A DNA stretch of 64,000 nt, taken from NCBI GenBank assembly GCA_963729075.1, contig CAVSMU010000012.1, forward strand, positions 1-64,000, read 5' to 3'. How positions within the stretch are numbered: position 1 is the first letter of the stretch; every line of letters starts with the position of its first letter. Positions 42,112-54,724 of this stretch are shown one piece after another. The position numbers and the translations under genes were made by a program. The stretch comes from WHSW01 sp963729075. GTDB taxonomy: Bacteria > Actinomycetota > Thermoleophilia > Solirubrobacterales > 70-9. The notes under the pieces are model-generated. The model made no database searches. It saw nothing but the letters and a program-made list of their open reading frames with translations, and was not told where the DNA came from.

Positions 42112-42989
42112 CCGGGCGCGAGCACGTCGGCGAGGAACGCCACCACGCGCCGTGCGTGCGCGCCGTCCGGGTCGCGCTCGGGCTCGAGGTCGGCAACGCT
42201 CATCCCGATCAGCGCCGGCGCCTGCGCCAGGGGCATCACCAACTCCGCCAGCGCCTCCCAGTCGAGCCCGTGCGGCTGCGGGTAGCTGACCGCGGGAAAG
42301 AGCTCGCCGTCGAGCGCGTCGAGGTCGAGGTGGAGCCAGGCCGGCGAGTCGCCGAGTAGCGCGGCGCTCTCGGCCGCGACCTCACCACCGCCGCGGGCGA
42401 CGATCGCGGGCGCCGCGACGAGCGTCACCTCGGCCGGCACGAACTCCAGCTCGCGCGCGACCTCGGGGTCGGAGTCCGCCGGCCGATGGCCGAGCACTGC
42501 AACCCGCCGCGGGTCGACAAGCGGCGGATCGTCGCCGCCCCAGAGCTGGGCAAGCTGCGCCGGCCCGCCTCCGAGCAGGAAGGTGAGGTCCATGTCGGCG
42601 GCCTCGCCGGTGGGCGAGGTCGTGCCGTCGTAGGCGTCGGGATGACCGTCGACCATCCACAGCCCCGCCTCGATTCCTGCGCGGCGCAGGCCCGCGAAGA
42701 CGCCGGGCAGCAGCGAGCAGTCGCCGCCGACGACCAGGGGCCGGTCCGGGCCGGCCGCTGTCTCGGCGACCCAGGCGGCGATCGCCTCGGTCGAGCGGAC
42801 GAGATCCGCGAGGCCGATCACCCCGGTCCGCGACTCGCGGGCCGGGTCCGCGATGCGGGCACCGAGGTCGCCGCGGTCGTCGACGCCGGGGATCGCGCCG
42901 ATCCCGGCAACGCGCAGCGCCGCCGGCGCCATCGCCTCGCCACGGTCGCGCCCCGAGGAGTCGATCGGCGCTCCGGCCATCGCCCACAT
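42108..42989 (-). CDS. Arginase family protein with altered metal site
   Basis: A 293-aa ureohydrolase-fold protein: PLVVGGDCSLLPGVFAGLRR, GLWMVDGHPDAYDGTTSPTG, AWLHLDLDALDGELFPAVSY and LIGMSVADLEPERDPDGAHA. The metal motifs are GGDCS (Cys in place of the usual His), DGHPD and DLD. This variant is seen in arginase-like proteins of actinobacteria; some hydrolyse other guanidines. ATG at 42989 is used; ATG at 42980 is an alternative. The much longer open frame upstream is a shadow of rplY and pth. Tail to tail with the other ureohydrolase. Confidence 0.82.
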   Translation of the reverse strand: MWAMAGAPIDSSGRDRGEAMAPAALRVAGIGAIPGVDDRGDLGARIADPARESRTGVIGLADLVRSTEAIAAWVAETAAGPDRPLVVGGDCSLLPGVFAGLRRAGIEAGLWMVDGHPDAYDGTTSPTGEAADMDLTFLLGGGPAQLAQLWGGDDPPLVDPRRVAVLGHRPADSDPEVARELEFVPAEVTLVAAPAIVARGGGEVAAESAALLGDSPAWLHLDLDALDGELFPAVSYPQPHGLDWEALAELVMPLAQAPALIGMSVADLEPERDPDGAHARRVVAFLADVLAPG

Positions 42990-43034
42990 GCACGCGACGA
43001 TAGTCGCAGGCGGTTCTCTATCCTCAACCGCCGC

Positions 43035-43751
43035 ATGGCTACCGATCGACTGACGCTCAAGGCCCAGGAACGCACCGAGTTCGGCTCGCGGACGAGCCGC
43101 CGGCTGCGCCGCGAGGGCTTCGTGCCCGGCGTCGTCTACGGCGAGGGCGCGGAGGCGCGGCCGTTCAAGGTCGCGGCCCGCGACGCGCGCGACGTGATCG
43201 TCCACGGCGGTGCCCTGTTCGACGTCGCGATCGAGGGCCAGAGCGCGGTGCCGGTGGTGATCAAGGAGCAGCAGCGCGACCCGGTGCGCGGCGAGCTTCT
43301 TCACCTCGACCTGCACGAGGTCAAGCTCGACGAGAAGATCGAGGCCGACGTCGCGATCGAGCTGCTCGGCACCGAGGAGGCGCCCGGCGTCACGGAGGGC
43401 GGCGTGCTCGAGCACGTGACCCACGAGATCACGATCGAGGCACTGCCGACCGAGATCCCCGAGTCGATCGCCGCCGACGTGTCGGGGATGGTGATCGGCG
43501 ACACGCTGCAGCTCAGCGCGCTGATCCCGCCCGAGGGTGTCGAGTTCGCGCTGGGCGAGGACCAGGACGCCGACGAGATCACCATCGCCACCCTCTCGCC
43601 TCCGCGAGTGGAGGAGGAGCCCGAGCCCGAGCTCGAGGAGGAGGCGGAGCTGGTCGGCGAGGAGGGCGAGGTCCCCGAGGGCGAGGAGGCCCCCGCCGAG
43701 GAGGGCGAGGCCCCCGAGGGCGAGCCCGCCGAGTCCGACGACGAGGAGTAG
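43035..43751 (+). CDS. rplY: 50S ribosomal protein bL25, CTC form
   Basis: bL25 binds 5S rRNA in the large subunit. The 238-aa product has the N-terminal 5S-binding barrel (LTLKAQERTEFGSRTSRRLR, GFVPGVVYGEG) and a CTC-type C-terminal beta domain (HLDLHEVKLDEKIEADVAIE), followed by an acidic tail of Glu-Pro repeats (EEEPEPELEEEAELVGEEGE). The frame is open upstream; ATG at 43035 is the homology start. It is followed at once by pth, the usual actinobacterial order. Confidence 0.95.
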   Translation: MATDRLTLKAQERTEFGSRTSRRLRREGFVPGVVYGEGAEARPFKVAARDARDVIVHGGALFDVAIEGQSAVPVVIKEQQRDPVRGELLHLDLHEVKLDEKIEADVAIELLGTEEAPGVTEGGVLEHVTHEITIEALPTEIPESIAADVSGMVIGDTLQLSALIPPEGVEFALGEDQDADEITIATLSPPRVEEEPEPELEEEAELVGEEGEVPEGEEAPAEEGEAPEGEPAESDDEE

Positions 43752-43754
43752 CCC

Positions 43755-44372
43755 CTGTCTATCTTCCGTCGCCTCAGGCGTGGCGACGATGCCGAGGCGG
43801 TCCGCGATTCCGCGGACCGGATCCTGATCGTCGGCCTCGGCAACCCGGGCGCCCGGTACGCGAAGACCCGCCACAACCTCGGCTTCGAGGCCGCCGCCGA
43901 GCTCTCGCGCCGCTGGGAGCTGCCGAAGGCGAAGCAGCGGTTTCGCGGCCTGATCGCGGAGGGCCGGACGCGGCCGGGCGGGCCGCGGGTCGCGATCCTG
44001 CTGCCGCAGACCTACATGAACGAGTCCGGCGACTCGGCGGGCCCGGCCCGCGGGCAGCTCAAGGTGCCGCTCGACCGCGTCGTCGCGATCCACGACGAGA
44101 TCGACCTGCCCTTCGGCGAGGTGCGCGCCAAGCTCGGCGGCGGCGTCGCCGGCCACAACGGCCTGAAGAGCCTCGCCCGCGGCCTCGGCAGCCCCGACTT
44201 CTGGCGCGTGCGCGCCGGCGTCGGGCGGCCCGACTCGACCGATCCCGAGATCGTCTCCGCCCACGTCCTCGGCCGCTTCGCCGAGCCCGACGACCAGGTC
44301 AAGGCGCTGATCGCCGAGGCGGCCGACGAGACCGAACGCCTGATCGACAGAATCGCGGCCGACGATGAGTGA
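43755..44372 (+). CDS. pth: Peptidyl-tRNA hydrolase, apparent CTG start
   Basis: Pth frees tRNA from peptidyl-tRNA dropped off the ribosome. The protein runs LSIFRRLRRGDDAEAV, then ILIVGLGNPGARYAKTRHNL (catalytic His region), LLPQTYMNESGDSAG, AIHDEIDLPFGEVRAKLGGG and GHNGLKSLARGLGSPDFWRV, all conserved. No ATG, GTG or TTG lies in frame between the rplY stop (43751) and the internal Met at 44016, which is too late. CTG at 43755 follows GAGGAG (43743-43748) with six bases between and gives the expected N-terminus (SIFRR). The length, 205 aa, is normal. Its stop overlaps the next ATG. Confidence 0.88.
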   Translation: MSIFRRLRRGDDAEAVRDSADRILIVGLGNPGARYAKTRHNLGFEAAAELSRRWELPKAKQRFRGLIAEGRTRPGGPRVAILLPQTYMNESGDSAGPARGQLKVPLDRVVAIHDEIDLPFGEVRAKLGGGVAGHNGLKSLARGLGSPDFWRVRAGVGRPDSTDPEIVSAHVLGRFAEPDDQVKALIAEAADETERLIDRIAADDE

Positions 44373-45114
44373 GAACGCGCTCACCACCTACTCGGTCGAC
44401 GACGACGGCGTCTGCCTGCTGCAGCTCGATCGCCCCGACGCCCGCAACGCGATCAACACCCAAATGCTCGACGAGCTGCTCGCCCACCTCGCCACCGCGC
44501 GCGAGAACGAGTCGGTGCGCGCCGTCGTCGTCTCCTCCACCGACCACATGGGCCTCTCGGCCGGAGCCGACGTTCGCGAGGAGCTCGACGAGGACGGCCG
44601 CGTACGGCGGATGCAGCTCTTTTCGTTGCTCTACGACGAGCTCACCGGGTACCCGAAGCCGACGATCGCGGCCTGCCACGGGGCCTGCGTCGGCGGCGGC
44701 GCCGAGATCGCGGTCGCCTGCGACCTGCGGGTCGGCGGCTCGAACCTGCGCCTGCGCTTTCCCGGCGCCGCGCTCGGTGTCCCGGTGGGCCCGGCGCGGC
44801 TGGTCACCCTCTGCGGGCTCTCGATCGCCAAGTACCTGCTGCTGACCTCCAAGGAGGTCGACGCCGACATGGCCTATCGCTGGGGCCTGATCCACAAGGT
44901 GGTGCCGGCCGCCCGCACCGAGCAGGCGGCGCTCCAGCTCGCCGCCGACGTCGCCGCGAATCCGCCCGAGTCGGTCGCCAGGCTCAAGCGGATGCTCCAC
45001 GAGTGGGACGGCGTCGAGGACCGCTCGCGGACCGAGGGCGAGGGGCAGGTGTGTTGGGCCGGCACACACAGTGTGCCGGCAGAAGCTGGTAAGGCGGCGA
45101 AGCCGCCTCAATGA
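44365..45114 (+). CDS. Enoyl-CoA hydratase/isomerase family protein
   Basis: A crotonase-fold acyl-CoA enzyme of 249 aa: LLQLDRPDARNAINTQMLDE, the oxyanion-hole SAGADVREELDEDG and AACHGACVGGGAEIAVACDL, then RLRFPGAALGVPVGPARLVT and LTSKEVDADMAYRWGLIHKV. Hydratase, isomerase or lyase activity cannot be told apart here. The ATG overlaps the pth stop. The last 25 residues (CWAGTHSVPAEAGKAAKPPQ) come from a palindromic insertion at 45058-45107 and do not look like the family's C-terminus. Confidence 0.88.
   Translation: MSENALTTYSVDDDGVCLLQLDRPDARNAINTQMLDELLAHLATARENESVRAVVVSSTDHMGLSAGADVREELDEDGRVRRMQLFSLLYDELTGYPKPTIAACHGACVGGGAEIAVACDLRVGGSNLRLRFPGAALGVPVGPARLVTLCGLSIAKYLLLTSKEVDADMAYRWGLIHKVVPAARTEQAALQLAADVAANPPESVARLKRMLHEWDGVEDRSRTEGEGQVCWAGTHSVPAEAGKAAKPPQ
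45058..45107. repeat. Two adjacent hairpins in the 3' end of the enoyl-CoA hydratase gene
   Basis: GCCGGCACA (45058-45066) pairs with TGTGCCGGC (45072-45080), and GGCGGC (45093-45098) with GCCGCC (45102-45107). Both lie inside the coding frame just before its stop, with no T-tract, resembling a REP-type insertion. Confidence 0.7.
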
Positions 45115-45180
45115 TGTTGGCAGCGCTCCGGCCCCGGGCTGCCGTTCGCCGACTGACGCGGAGCCGGGCATCGACCACCG

Positions 45181-45969
45181 GTGCGTAGCCTGCGCGCCGT
45201 GACATCCGCCGGCTGGCCGAGCGATGACCCCGGGGCGCGGGCGCGCGAGCACCGCAACTCCGCCCATGCCGCGATCTGCGACGTGCTCGAGCCGTGGGCG
45301 CACGGCACGGTGGCCCGGGCCCCGCGCTATCCGAGCTTCTGGGACTTCAACGTCGTCAGGGTCGAGGAGGAGCCGCGGATGTCCGTCGACGAGTTGGTGG
45401 AGTTTGCGGACGAGGCGCTCGCCGGCCTGCCGCACCGGCGCGTGGACTTCGATCAGGCGGCCGGCGCCGAGTCGGTGCGAGCGGAGTTCGAGGCCAAGGG
45501 CTGGCGGTCCGAGAGGCTCGTGTGGATGCGCCACGCCTCGCCGCCCGCGCCCGGGCCGGCGATCGCCGTCGAGGAGGTCCCGTACGACGCCGCCCACGAC
45601 CTGCGCGTCGCCTGGCATCGGGAGGACTTCCCGGGCGTGGATCTTGGTGGTCGGTACGTCGACGAGGCGCGTGAGGTGGCGATGCGCCTGGGCGCACACG
45701 TGCTCGCCGTCGAGGAGGCGGGATCGACCGTGGGCTTCGCCCAGTTCGAGCGCCAGGGCGAGACGGGCGAGATCACCCACGTGTACGTGCACCCCGACCG
45801 CCGCGGCGCCGGCTACGGAACGGCGTTGACCCGCGCCGCGATCGAGGCCGCCGGCGACGCCCGCGACCTCTGGATCATCGCCGACGACGAGGGCCGGCCG
45901 AAGAATCTCTACGCCCGCCTCGGTTTCCGCCCGGCGTGGATCCTGACGCAGTTCCTCCGGGCGCCTTGA
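45181..45969 (+). CDS. GNAT family acetyltransferase
   Basis: A 262-aa protein with a C-terminal GNAT domain: HVLAVEEAGSTVGFAQFERQ, GEITHVYVHPDRRGAGYGTA (acetyl-CoA loop RRGAGYG), LTRAAIEAAGDARDLWIIAD and KNLYARLGFRPAWILTQFLR. The N-terminal part (AAICDVLEPWAHGTVARAPR, YPSFWDFNVVRVEEEP) resembles a degenerate second acetyltransferase fold. GTG at 45181 is taken; GTG at 45199 also fits. Substrate unknown. It stands alone after the enoyl-CoA hydratase. Confidence 0.85.
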   Translation: MRSLRAVTSAGWPSDDPGARAREHRNSAHAAICDVLEPWAHGTVARAPRYPSFWDFNVVRVEEEPRMSVDELVEFADEALAGLPHRRVDFDQAAGAESVRAEFEAKGWRSERLVWMRHASPPAPGPAIAVEEVPYDAAHDLRVAWHREDFPGVDLGGRYVDEAREVAMRLGAHVLAVEEAGSTVGFAQFERQGETGEITHVYVHPDRRGAGYGTALTRAAIEAAGDARDLWIIADDEGRPKNLYARLGFRPAWILTQFLRAP

Positions 45970-45993
45970 GCCCGATGCGCTGAGGCGGGCGGT

Positions 45994-46890
45994 TCAGGCG
46001 GCGGCCTCGGCCTCCGCCGCGGTCGCCTCGGCGGCCGCCGCGTTTCGCTTGTACATCGCCCGCGCGAACAGGCCGGCGGTGATGAACATGAACGCGCTGT
46101 AGACGGCGGCGGGGATCGTGAGCACGGTCGAGATCGTCGCCGCGACGGCGATCGCGAGCGTGGCGTTGTGGATCCCCAGCTCGATCGCGATCGCCGTCGA
46201 CTGGCGGTCGTCGAGGCGCGCGACGCGGGAGATCGCGAACGCGACCGCCATCGCGGCGACGTTCAGCGTGACCGCCGCCGCGGCGACGTCGTCGAGGTTG
46301 TCGAACACGCGCTCGTACTCCGAGATCACCGCGCCGATGACCACCAACAGGAACAGCCCCAGCGCGATCGCCTTCGCCCGCGGCTCGATCGCGGCGACGC
46401 GCTCGGGCGAGCGCGAGCGGATGTACATGCCGAGCGACAGCGGGATCACGGTGATCAGCAGGACGCGGGCGACGACGCCGCCCATGCCGACGTCGTCGTC
46501 GAAGCCGCCGGCGCCGAAGTGGTTGGTGGCGAGCTCGAGGTAGAGCGGCACCGTGATCACCGCAGCGACGCTCGAGATCGCGGTCAGGGTGATCGAGAGC
46601 GCCGTATCGCCGCGGGCGAGGTGCGTGAGCATGTTCGCCATCGTCCCGCCGGGCGCCGCACCCAGGATCACGAGCCCGACCGCGAGCGCCGGATCGAGCG
46701 CGTAGGCCTCGGCGACGGCGAACGCGAGCAGCGGCGAGATGACGATCAGGTTCGACAGCCCGATCGCGACGCCGCGCGGAAGGACGACCACCCGCCGGAA
46801 GTCGGCCGGCGTCAGCGCCAGGCCGAGGACGGTCATGATCACCGCCAGCGCGATCGGCAGCGCGACGGTGGCGAATACCGAGTCCTCCAC
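45994..46890 (-). CDS. Bile acid:sodium symporter (BASS) family transporter
   Basis: A 298-aa membrane protein with about nine helices. The family core is clear: LALTPADFRRVVVLPRGVAI, SPLLAFAVAEAYALDPALAV, LGAAPGGTMANMLTHLARGD (the conserved substrate/Na+ site), LSITLTAISSVAAVITVPLY and AIELGIHNATLAIAVAA. GTG at 46890. The C-terminus is an Ala/Glu-rich tail. Bacterial members move bile acids, pantoate or other organic anions; the substrate is not known. Ends 9 bp downstream of the PLC-like gene on the same strand. Confidence 0.88.
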   Translation of the reverse strand: MEDSVFATVALPIALAVIMTVLGLALTPADFRRVVVLPRGVAIGLSNLIVISPLLAFAVAEAYALDPALAVGLVILGAAPGGTMANMLTHLARGDTALSITLTAISSVAAVITVPLYLELATNHFGAGGFDDDVGMGGVVARVLLITVIPLSLGMYIRSRSPERVAAIEPRAKAIALGLFLLVVIGAVISEYERVFDNLDDVAAAAVTLNVAAMAVAFAISRVARLDDRQSTAIAIELGIHNATLAIAVAATISTVLTIPAAVYSAFMFITAGLFARAMYKRNAAAAEATAAEAEAAA

Positions 46891-46899
46891 CGGGCGAGA

Positions 46900-49039
46900 C
46901 TAGCCGCGCGAGTCGTTCAGCTTCTGGACCACGTCGAACAGGTCTCCCTCCCGATAGAAGTCGACCGCGATCAGCGTGGCGTACATGTCGCGGAGCCGCT
47001 GGCAGCGGCGGATCCGCGTGATCAGCGCCTGCTTCGCGTCGACCTTCTCGGCGTTCGACGGCTTCGGCTGCGGGGTCGTGTCGACCCAGTTGTTGAGCAG
47101 GAAGTAGAGCGCTGTGTCCGGGCCGCGATTCGGCCGACAGCTGTCCGCGAGCCGCTTCGGATCGGTGAGCGCGTCAGGCTTCTTGAACGTGTACGGCGTC
47201 TCCGCGACGAGCTCGTCGTAGGCCGAGTGGTACCAGGGGATCGAGCTGCCGCCGCCCTCCTTCTCGGCCATGATCACCACGCGCCCGCCGGAGTCGATCA
47301 TCTCCTGGAGCGTCGGCGGCGGGTCGAGCGGCCCCTTGTAGACGTAGTCGATCAGCCCCGACTCCTTGACCGCGTCCGCGATGTCCTCGGGCTCCACGTA
47401 GTCCTCGATCACGAGCATCAGCACCTCGTTCGGGTTGACCGCGAGGAAGTCGCGGTACTCGCGGAAGGCGTCGACGATCGGGATCGCGCCGAGCTCGCAG
47501 AACTTGTGACAGAGGTAGACCTGGCGCGGGCCCGTCGGCTTCGACTTGACGATCCGGTCGCGAATGCGAAGCGCCGCGTCCAGCCCCTCGGGGCCGAGCG
47601 CCTTCTCGTACATCTTGCGCTCGCGCGGGTTGAGATCCGAGAGATCGGTCTTCACCTTGCCGCTCTCGGTGGGCTGGCCGTAGTGCGCGTCGATCAGCAG
47701 CCCGCGAATCCCGTCCTCGAGCTGATCGATGAAGCCCGCGTCCTGCTGGCCCAGCAGCCAGTCCGGGTTGGTCACCGCCGACATCGCGTTGTGCGCCGAG
47801 GGAAACGCCACCTCGTTGAGCGGGCGATCGCAGAGCTCTGTGGCCCCATTGCAGCCCTCGGTCTCGACCGCATGCGCACGCTCGCTCACCGTGCCGCCGC
47901 TGGCGATGAAGATCGCGCCGCCGATGACGATCACCGCCGTGGCGATCCCGGAGGCGACCAGGACGCGGCGGCCGCGGGTCCGCTCCGCCTCGCGCTGCTC
48001 CTCGGTCGCCGGGGCGATCGTGATCCGCAGCAGCTCGGAGACCCCGGCGTAGGCGACGTAGAGGCCGACCGCGAGCGCGAGCAGGTGCAGGAAGGCGTCG
48101 GGTTCGATCACGATCAGGGCGCCGACGGCGATCAGCGCCAGCGCTCGCACCACCCTCACCCAACGGCGCTCGGGCTCCGTCGTGACCGCCGCCCAGCCGC
48201 GGCGCAGCGGGTCCGCGACGTCGACCGGCCGCAGCAACGACGAGGCGGCGGCGGCGACCACCGCCCCGCAGGCGGCGAAGACGTAGAGGCCGTTGCGCAG
48301 GTCGCCGAGGTACGCGTCCCAGATCCCGCGCGCGGCGTCGCGGATGCCGGTGTCGTCGATGCGGGCGAGCACGATGGTCCGGACCACCCCCAGCGCGACC
48401 GCCGCGATCACCCCGCAGGCGACGACGGCGATCCCGAAGGTGAGCAGGGTGTGACGCCGGTCGCGGCGAACGCCAGAGCGCGATCGCGACCAAGACGAGG
48501 CCGAGCACGAGCAGGACCACGGAGAGGGGGCCGAGGTCCCGGCCCGCCTGGGCCATCTCGGTCAACCACCCCGGCGGGTCGATCGGCGTCACGTCGACGT
48601 CGGCGCCACCGCCGATCTCCTTCGAGATCTTCGGCGCCAGCGCCTGAAGCGCCCCTCGGAGCACGACGCCGACGTCGGCGAGGGTGAACGTCGCGGTGTC
48701 CTGGTTGCCCGCGAAGAACGCGCTGTGCACGTCGCGGGCCGCCGTCCTGAACAGGTTCTGGAAGATCCCGGCGCTGACGATCCCCTCGACCACGCTCTCG
48801 ATCACGGGCCGGAACGCCACGAGGTCGGCGTTCGCGTTGAGAACCAGGTCGTCGGTGACCCGGCGGGCGATCTCCGCCTTGACGGCGTCGTCGTCGAGTG
48901 CCGCGGTGGCGCGATCGGAGAACCCGTCGGATTCGAACAGGGCCAGGCGTGCGTAGCCCGTGACCAGTCCCAGCAGCAGCGCCAGCGCCGCGAGGACCGC
49001 CAGCACCGGGGCCGCACTCCCTCGCCCACGGTTGCCCAT
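46900..49039 (-). CDS. Polytopic membrane protein with PI-PLC-like C-terminal domain, frameshifted
   Basis: The N-terminal part (ATG 49039) has a signal-anchor (APVLAVLAALALLLGLVTGY), an extracellular DDDAVKAEIARRVTDDLVLN region and a helix ending IALWR. Near 48465 the frame changes by one base; the text goes on as RDRRHTLLTFGIAVVACGVI..RTIVLARIDDTGIRDAARGI, more helices, and then the catalytic domain NEVAFPSAHNAMSAVTNPDW, IRGLLIDAHYG, RQVYLCHKFCELG, MLVIEDYVEPEDIAD, VIMAEKEGG. That is a PLC-like phosphodiesterase barrel facing outside. Conserved His are present. The intact length would be about 713 aa. Divergent from mfd. Confidence 0.75.
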
Positions 49040-49121
49040 TGCCAGGAGACTAACCGGCGGCCCCGGCGGGCCCGGGGATCGCGCATCGCTGCGGCCCGGC
49101 GGCCACGATGCCGCGCCCCAC

Positions 49122-49127
49122 TAGCAT
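49122..49127 (+). promoter_or_regulatory. Candidate -10 element for a leaderless mfd transcript
   Basis: TAGCAT fits the TANNNT consensus and lies 9 bases before CTG 49137, the start suggested by homology. No Shine-Dalgarno sequence lies between, as in leaderless mRNAs of actinobacteria. No clear -35 is visible. Confidence 0.3.
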
Positions 49128-49136
49128 CGGTGCCGA

Positions 49137-52558
<3,422 letters not shown>

Positions 52559-52562
<4 letters not shown>

Positions 52563-53948
52563 GCCCGCAGGGGAAAAGGCGCAAGCCCCCGCCGCCTGCG
52601 CGCAACGTGCGCGCCGAGCGCGGCAGCCACAAGCTGGCGGCGCTGGCCGTGTTCGCGATCTTCGTCGTCGGATCGCTGATCGTCGTCGCCGCCGCCCAGG
52701 GCCTCGGCGGGCCGAGCGTCCCCGAGGGCGACATCGCGGTGATCGAGGACGCGCCGGACGGCACGATCACGAGCGAAGACTTCGACCGCTCCCTCGAGCA
52801 GACCGCCGCCCGCCAGGGGCTGCGCGAGGTGCCGCCCCCCGACGACCCGCAGTACGAGCTGCTCGTCGACGCCGCCGTCTCCGACCTGATCCTCTCGCGC
52901 TGGGTGCTCGGCGAGGCCGAGGAGCGCGGGATCGAGGTCACCGATCGCGAGATCGAGGAGGAGCTCGAGACCGTCATCAACCAGCAGTTCGGCTCCCAGA
53001 ACGCGTTCGAGAAGTTCCTCGACCAATCCGGCTTCACGCAGGAGGAGGCGAACGAGCGCATCGCGCTGCAGCTGGTCTCCGACCGGATCCAGCAGGCGGT
53101 CCTGCCGCAGGAGCCGGAGATCACCGAGGACCAGCTCCGCACGTACTACGACGAGAACATCACCCAGTTCGAGCAGCCCGAGGCGCGCGACGTCCGCGTG
53201 ATCCTGACCAAGAACGAGGCCGACGCCGAGGAGGCCGCCGCCGCGCTCGCGGAGGACTCCTCGCCGCAGTCGTTCAAGGAAGTCGCGAAGGAGTTCTCGA
53301 TCGACGAGGCGACGCAGAGCACCGGCGGGCTGCGCGAGGCGGTCGTCCAGGGCCAGTCCGAGCCGGCGCTCGACGAGCAGATCTTCAGCGCCCCGGAGGG
53401 AGAGCTGGTTGGGCCGTTCGAGAGCGATCAAGGCTTCTACGTGATCCAGGTCGAGTCGATCACCCCGGCGCAGACGACGACGTTCGACGAGGCCCGGGAG
53501 CAGATCCAGCAGACCCTGGTCGCCGCCCGCCAGCAGGAGCTCGCGCAGTCGTTCCAGGAGGATTTCCAGGCGAAGTGGACGGCGCGCACGGTTTGCGCCG
53601 ACGACTACCGAATCGACCGCTGCTCGAACGCCGAGTCCCCGCCCGATCCGTGCACCAAGGAGGTCGCGGAGACCCAGGGCTGCGACGCGCCGGTCGTGTC
53701 CACTCGCCCCATCGCCCCCGGCACCGCCGGCGTCTTCGGGGCGCCGGCGCCCACCGGGCTGCCGCAGGGCCCGATCAGCCCGGCGCCGCCGACGCCCCCG
53801 GGTGGGGTCCCGCCGGGCCTGATCCCGGGTGCGCCTCCGGGCACTGTCCCGCCGGGCACCGCGCCTCCAGGTACGCCCGCCGGGCACCGTCCCGCCGGGC
53901 ACCGCGCCTCCAGGTGCCCCGCCGCCGGGCGCTGTGCCGCCGGGCTGA
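52559..53948 (+). CDS. SurA/PrsA-like peptidyl-prolyl isomerase, Pro-Gly tail frameshifted
   Basis: GTG at 52559 overlaps the mfd stop. The product has a cytoplasmic basic head, one membrane helix (LAALAVFAIFVVGSLIVVAA), a SurA-N-type helical domain (ELLVDAAVSDLILSRWVLGE, TDREIEEELETVINQQFGSQ) and a parvulin PPIase domain (RDVRVILTKNEADAEEAAAA, SFKEVAKEFSID, GGLREAVVQGQ, GPFESDQGFYVIQVESITP), so it is an extracytoplasmic foldase. Four Cys follow, then a collagen-like PPGTVPPGTAPPG tail. Near 53877 an extra C breaks the tail; the intact frame ends at TGA 53946-53948, the literal frame at 54037. Confidence 0.82.
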
Positions 53949-53961
53949 GCCGGTCGGTTCG

Positions 53962-54666
53962 ATGCCGGACGAGCGGCGCGGCGGGCCGGAGCCTGACGCG
54001 CCGGACGCCGCCGACCCGCTCGAGCGCCTCGACCTGATCACCCGCCGGCTGCGGCGCGAGTGTCCCTGGGACCGCGAGCAGGACGAGCGCTCGATCGTGC
54101 CCCACACGGTCGAGGAGGCGTACGAGCTCGCCGACGCGGCCGCCCGCGGCGACGACGAGAAGCTGCGCGACGAGCTGGGCGACGTGCTCTTCCAGGTGCT
54201 TTTCCTGTCGCTGCTGTTGGAGGAGCGCGGCGCCGGCTCCCTCGACGCCGTCGCCGACGGGATGAGCGCGAAGCTCATCCGCCGCCATCCGCACGTCTTC
54301 GGCGAGGTCGAGGCCGAGGAATCAACAGACGACACACGCTCCTCTCGGGGCCTGACGGCCCCTCGCCTCACATCTGCGGAGGTGCTGCGCAACTGGGACC
54401 AGATCAAGCGCGAGGTCGAGGGGCGCGGCGCGGACGACCCGTTCGCCGACGTGCCCGAGAACCTTCCCGGGCTGCTGTACGCCCGCAAGATCCTGCGACG
54501 CGCGGAGCCCGAGGGCGGCGCCCCCGTCGACCGCGAGCGCCGCGACGAGACCGAGGCGGCGATCGGGGAGATGCTGCTCGAGGCGGTGCGGCTCTCGCGC
54601 CGCGTGGGCGTCGATCCCGAGCTGGCGCTGCGGGCGGCGGCCGAGCGGTATCGCGAGGGCGCGTAG
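53962..54666 (+). CDS. mazG: Nucleoside triphosphate pyrophosphohydrolase MazG
   Basis: MazG hydrolyses (d)NTPs to monophosphates and pyrophosphate and cleans oxidised nucleotides. The 234-aa product has RRLRRECPWDREQDERSIVP and HTVEEAYELADAAARGD with the EExxE metal site, DELGDVLFQVLFLSLLLEE, and DEVLRNWDQIKREVEG-type text in the second half. A 20-residue stretch after HPHVFGEVEAEE (STDDTRSSRGLTAPRLTSA) is extra to the family and holds a small inverted repeat (GGGGCC/GGCCCC, 54347-54362). ATG at 53962. The neighbours mfd and eno are as in other actinobacteria. Confidence 0.9.
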   Translation: MPDERRGGPEPDAPDAADPLERLDLITRRLRRECPWDREQDERSIVPHTVEEAYELADAAARGDDEKLRDELGDVLFQVLFLSLLLEERGAGSLDAVADGMSAKLIRRHPHVFGEVEAEESTDDTRSSRGLTAPRLTSAEVLRNWDQIKREVEGRGADDPFADVPENLPGLLYARKILRRAEPEGGAPVDRERRDETEAAIGEMLLEAVRLSRRVGVDPELALRAAAERYREGA

Positions 54667-54681
54667 GGGGGCACGCCGGGC

Positions 54682-54724
54682 CACCCCGGCGTTTGTCTCG
54701 GTATGCGAGACAAACCCCGGGGTG
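54682..54724. repeat. Palindrome enclosing the start codon of the AbiEi/DUF559 gene
   Basis: CACCCCGGCGTTTGTCTCG (54682-54700) pairs with CGAGACAAACCCCGGGGTG (54706-54724), one mismatch in 19. The five-base loop is GTATG, and its ATG (54703-54705) is the start codon of the gene. The first seven codons form the 3' arm. Confidence 0.9.

Noticed and set aside
42990..44387. Upstream 466-codon extension of the minus-strand arginase-family gene
   Set aside because: It is antisense to rplY and pth, and arginase homology starts at 42989.
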